From assembly GCA_964490745.1 (NCBI GenBank), contig CAZBDT010000112.1:1-7839 (forward strand): a DNA stretch of 7,839 nucleotides, written 5' to 3'. This document shows, piece by piece, positions 6,199 through 7,839 of the stretch. A program made the position numbers and the translations under genes. This DNA comes from Litorimonas sp964490745 (GTDB lineage Bacteria > Pseudomonadota > Alphaproteobacteria > Caulobacterales > Maricaulaceae). The notes under the pieces are model-generated. The model was not told where the DNA came from and searched no databases. It was given only the letters and a program-made list of their open reading frames with translations. The first letter of the stretch is position 1. Each line of letters opens with the position of its first letter.

Positions 6199-6236
6199 AC
6201 TGATCCTTTAGCATGGAATTTGACTCGCGCCATGTT

Positions 6237-6240
6237 AGGA
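6237..6240 (+). promoter_or_regulatory. Ribosome-binding site of the small membrane protein gene
   Basis: AGGA seven nucleotides before the ATG at 6248 fixes that start. It sits in the 49-nt divergent spacer. Confidence 0.5.
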
Positions 6241-6247
6241 AATTGTC

Positions 6248-6580
6248 ATGTCTGACATTGATCCATCCAAAAACTCAGAACCACCACAAAAGCGGCTGAG
6301 GCGCGCCTCTCGCTACCAACGTGTTCAGGCCCGTAAAGCCGCGCAAAAAGCTTCGGATCAGCGATTTTACAACGCCATGTTCACGATGATCGGGATTTTC
6401 GCCTTATTGGCCGTTTTACTCGGCGCTATCATGTTGAACGGAGCGCCGACAGAAGTTACCGGGATGGAAGGGTGGACGACGCCTTGGCTCCTTGGATTTA
6501 CAAAATTGGAAGTCGCCGGTTTCGCCTTTGTCGGCTTTATTACCATCATTATCGCTCTGCGCTTGCGTAAGAAGCGTTAA
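6248..6580 (+). CDS. Small two-helix inner-membrane protein, function unknown
   Basis: A 110-residue protein with a long, strongly basic N-terminal segment (KRLRRASRYQRVQARKAAQK, about 15-34). Two hydrophobic helices follow at about 44-63 (AMFTMIGIFALLAVLLGAIM) and 86-105 (GFAFVGFITIIIALRLRKKR forms its end). The loop between them (64-85, containing GMEGWTTPW) is short. By the positive-inside rule both termini should be cytoplasmic and the loop periplasmic. I recognise no family. The start is supported by AGGA at 6237-6240. The gene is divergent from the exported-protein pair and ends 71 nt before asd in the same direction. The basic tail could contact lipid headgroups, RNA or DNA, but nothing in the sequence shows which. 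Confidence 0.75.
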   Translation: MSDIDPSKNSEPPQKRLRRASRYQRVQARKAAQKASDQRFYNAMFTMIGIFALLAVLLGAIMLNGAPTEVTGMEGWTTPWLLGFTKLEVAGFAFVGFITIIIALRLRKKR

Positions 6581-6641
6581 CAGCTTGCGATTCGCTTCAC
6601 TCTGGCGTAAGGGCCGCTCGCTTTTTATTTAACAGATCATT

Positions 6642-6645
6642 GGAG
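6642..6645 (+). promoter_or_regulatory. Ribosome-binding site deciding the asd start
   Basis: GGAG lies 6 nt before the ATG at 6652. The only in-frame alternative is a TTG at 6640, which overlaps this site, so 6652 is preferred. The site lies between two copies of AGATCAT (6634-6640 and 6644-6650). Confidence 0.6.
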
Positions 6646-6651
6646 ATCATC

Positions 6652-7131
6652 ATGGGCTATCGTTTCGCCGTCATAGGTGCCACCGGCAATGTCGGGACAG
6701 AAATGCTCACGATTTTGGCCGAGAGCGATCTGCATGTGGATGCGGTTCACGCCCTCGCCAGCCGTAAATCTGTTGGCCGCGAAGTCAGCTATGGTGACCG
6801 CGACATCAAATGTGAAGACTTGGAGCGCTTTGATTTCACAACAGTCGACATCGTCCTCATGAGCGCGGGCGGCGATGTGTCCAAAACGTGGTCGCCAAAG
6901 ATTGCGGCAGCCGGCGCGATTGTTATCGACAATTCCTCGGCCTGGCGCATGGACCCCGATGTCCCGCTCATCGTGCCGGAAGTTAACGCGCATCAAGTCA
7001 TGGACTTCAAAAAGGGCATCATTGCCAACCCGAATTGCTCGACGATCCAAATGGTTGTTGCGCTCAAGCCTTTGCATGACCGCGCAAAAATCAAACGCGT
7101 TGTTGTTTCGACTTATCAATCTGTCTCGGGC
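6652..7131 (+). CDS. asd: Aspartate-semialdehyde dehydrogenase, 5' part (codons 1-160), cut by assembly gap
   Basis: Asd reduces aspartyl-4-phosphate to aspartate semialdehyde with NADPH. This is the branch-point step to lysine and diaminopimelate, threonine and methionine. Residues 1-160 are present. The Rossmann motif GATGNVG (9-15) binds NADP. The S71-A72-G73-G74 loop and DNSSAWRMDPDVPLIVPEVN (93-112) are typical. The catalytic cysteine is C129 in NPNCST, and the substrate-binding Q156 lies in YQSVSG. The reading frame is intact up to the ten Ns and stops on a codon boundary at the gap. About 180 C-terminal residues (arginine and histidine active-site motif, dimerisation region) are missing from this copy. 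The start is fixed by GGAG at 6642-6645. The sequence after the gap is not its continuation; it restarts at the equivalent of codon 44. Confidence 0.93.
6781..7131 (+). repeat. asd repeated segment, copy A (before gap)
   Basis: These 351 nt encode Asd residues 44-160. They align without indels to 7142-7492. By hand count about 76 of 351 positions differ, nearly all in third codon positions, and 9 of 117 residues differ. The two are therefore diverged homologs and not a sequencing duplicate. Confidence 0.9.
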
Positions 7132-7141
7132 NNNNNNNNNN
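7132..7141. other. Assembly gap of 10 Ns
   Basis: Ten undetermined bases inside asd. The round length suggests a scaffolder placeholder and not a measured gap. The two flanks overlap in gene content instead of continuing each other. Confidence 0.97.
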
Positions 7142-7492
7142 GAAGTCAGCTTTGGCGATCAAGACATCAAATGCGAAGATCTGGAAACGTTTGATTTTAC
7201 CACTGTCGACATAGCGCTGATGAGTGCTGGCGGTGATGTGTCTAAGAAATGGTCACCGAAAATCGCGGCCGCTGGGTGTGTTGTCATTGATAACTCTTCG
7301 GCTTGGCGCATGGACCCAGACGTGCCGTTAATTGTTCCGGAAGTGAACGCCGACGCAGTTATGGATTTCAAAAAGGGTATCATCGCGAACCCGAACTGCT
7401 CGACCATTCAAATGGTTGTCGCGCTGAAGCCCTTACATGACCGCGCCAAAATCAAGCGCGTTGTTGTCTCTACCTATCAGTCTGTTTCAGGC
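7142..7492 (+). repeat. asd repeated segment, copy B (after gap)
   Basis: Partner of 6781-7131, aligned codon for codon with mainly synonymous differences. Copy B begins exactly at the first base after the gap, and its aligned region ends where copy A reaches the gap. The repeat is therefore bounded by the gap on both sides, a signature of overlapping contig ends. Confidence 0.9.
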
Positions 7493-7839
7493 GGCGGAAA
7501 GAAAAATATGGATGAGCTTTGGCTGCAAACGAAAGGTATCTATTCCAACGATCACTTCCAGCCCGTAAACTTCACAAAGCAAATCGCCTTCAACGTCATC
7601 CCACACATTGATGTTTTCATGGATAGTGGCGACACGAAAGAAGAGTGGAAGATGAAGGCCGAGACGATGAAAATCCTCGACCCGAAAGTCAAAGTGTCCG
7701 CCACCTGTGTGCGCGTTCCAACTTTTGTAGGCCATGCCGAAAGCATCAATGTCGAGTTTGAAAATGAACTTACGGCAGATGATGCGCGCGACCTTCTACG
7801 TGAAAGCCCGGGCATTATGGTTGTCGATAAGCCGGAAGA
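7142..7839 (+). CDS. asd: Aspartate-semialdehyde dehydrogenase, second copy or allele, partial at both ends
   Basis: An open frame of 232 codons, starting at the gap and running off the window end, in a different frame from the copy before the gap. It corresponds to Asd residues about 44-275 by alignment with the upstream copy. It carries the catalytic cysteine (fragment residue 86, NPNCST), the glutamine at 113 (YQSVSG), GGGKKNMDELW, FTKQIAFNVIPHIDVF (144-159) and the active-site arginine and histidine R191 and H198 in CVRVPTFVGHAES. The order matches a normal Asd, with no internal stop. The N-terminal NADP motif is absent because of the gap, and roughly 65 C-terminal residues lie beyond the window. 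It is about 92% identical in protein but only about 78% in DNA to the upstream fragment over 117 codons, so it comes from another strain or species, or from a paralog. Confidence 0.93.

Noticed and set aside
6222..6226. GACTC (a GANTC methylation site) in the divergent spacer as a CcrM-dependent control site
   Set aside because: GANTC sites are frequent by chance, others occur within coding sequence here, and no accompanying CtrA-type motif was seen.
6618..6630. T-rich run after the small membrane protein gene as a terminator
   Set aside because: No GC-rich stem of useful length directly precedes the T-run.
6640..6651. TTG start at 6640 giving a four-residue longer Asd
   Set aside because: It overlaps the GGAG ribosome-binding site for the ATG at 6652, and Asd proteins normally begin with MGYR/MGY-like N-termini.
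6637..7119. Minus-strand open frame of 160 codons opposite asd
   Set aside because: It is antisense to a conserved enzyme and its product is rich in His/Arg/Asn as expected of a mirrored frame.
7132..7194. Reading through the Ns in the upstream asd frame to a stop at 7194
   Set aside because: The codons after the Ns in that frame do not resemble Asd. The frame shifted by one gives perfect Asd sequence to the window end.

Overview
The window looks like an ordinary chromosomal stretch from an alphaproteobacterium. The evidence is the tight cysE–DUF3126–gamma-carbonic-anhydrase cluster, an alphaproteobacterial-type Asd sequence, and a short QueF. Base composition is moderate (near 50% GC by eye). 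That would suit a marine Caulobacterales/Hyphomonadaceae-like lineage better than a high-GC Rhizobium or Caulobacter, but the family-level guess is weak. A 10-N scaffold gap shows that this is a draft, possibly metagenomic, assembly.

Layout. (1) 2-457 (+): queF, queuosine biosynthesis. (2) 553-2119 (+): a compact unit of cysE (serine acetyltransferase), a DUF3126 protein and a YrdA-like gamma-carbonic anhydrase. The last two genes overlap by 1 nt. (3) 2116-5159 (-): a GYF_2-domain protein whose C-terminal half resembles a SinR/Cas2-type ferredoxin fold, an unidentified membrane protein with about 13-14 helices, and an RssA-like patatin phospholipase. Transcription runs from the patatin gene toward the GYF gene. 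(4) 5286-6198 (-): two overlapping genes for paralogous exported four-cysteine proteins of unknown function. (5) 6248-6580 (+): a small two-helix membrane protein. (6) 6652-7839 (+): aspartate-semialdehyde dehydrogenase (asd). Its first 160 codons are followed by ten Ns, and then the sequence restarts at codon 44 of a clearly different asd allele.

How the genes relate. Only the cysE cluster suggests a joint role, in serine/cysteine metabolism and possibly bicarbonate or metal chemistry. queF, cysE and asd are core metabolism. The minus-strand block has no obvious shared pathway. No tRNA, rRNA, insertion sequence, phage gene, CRISPR array or defence system is visible, and no gene-free stretch exceeds 126 bases.

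The points most worth a second look are the asd duplication across the gap (most likely a strain or species chimera made by scaffolding), the GYF_2/ferredoxin-like fusion, the tandem four-cysteine exported pair, the shortened CysE tail with its in-frame TAG, and a 50-nt inverted repeat upstream of the membrane-protein gene. I did not find convincing evidence of a new multi-gene system.
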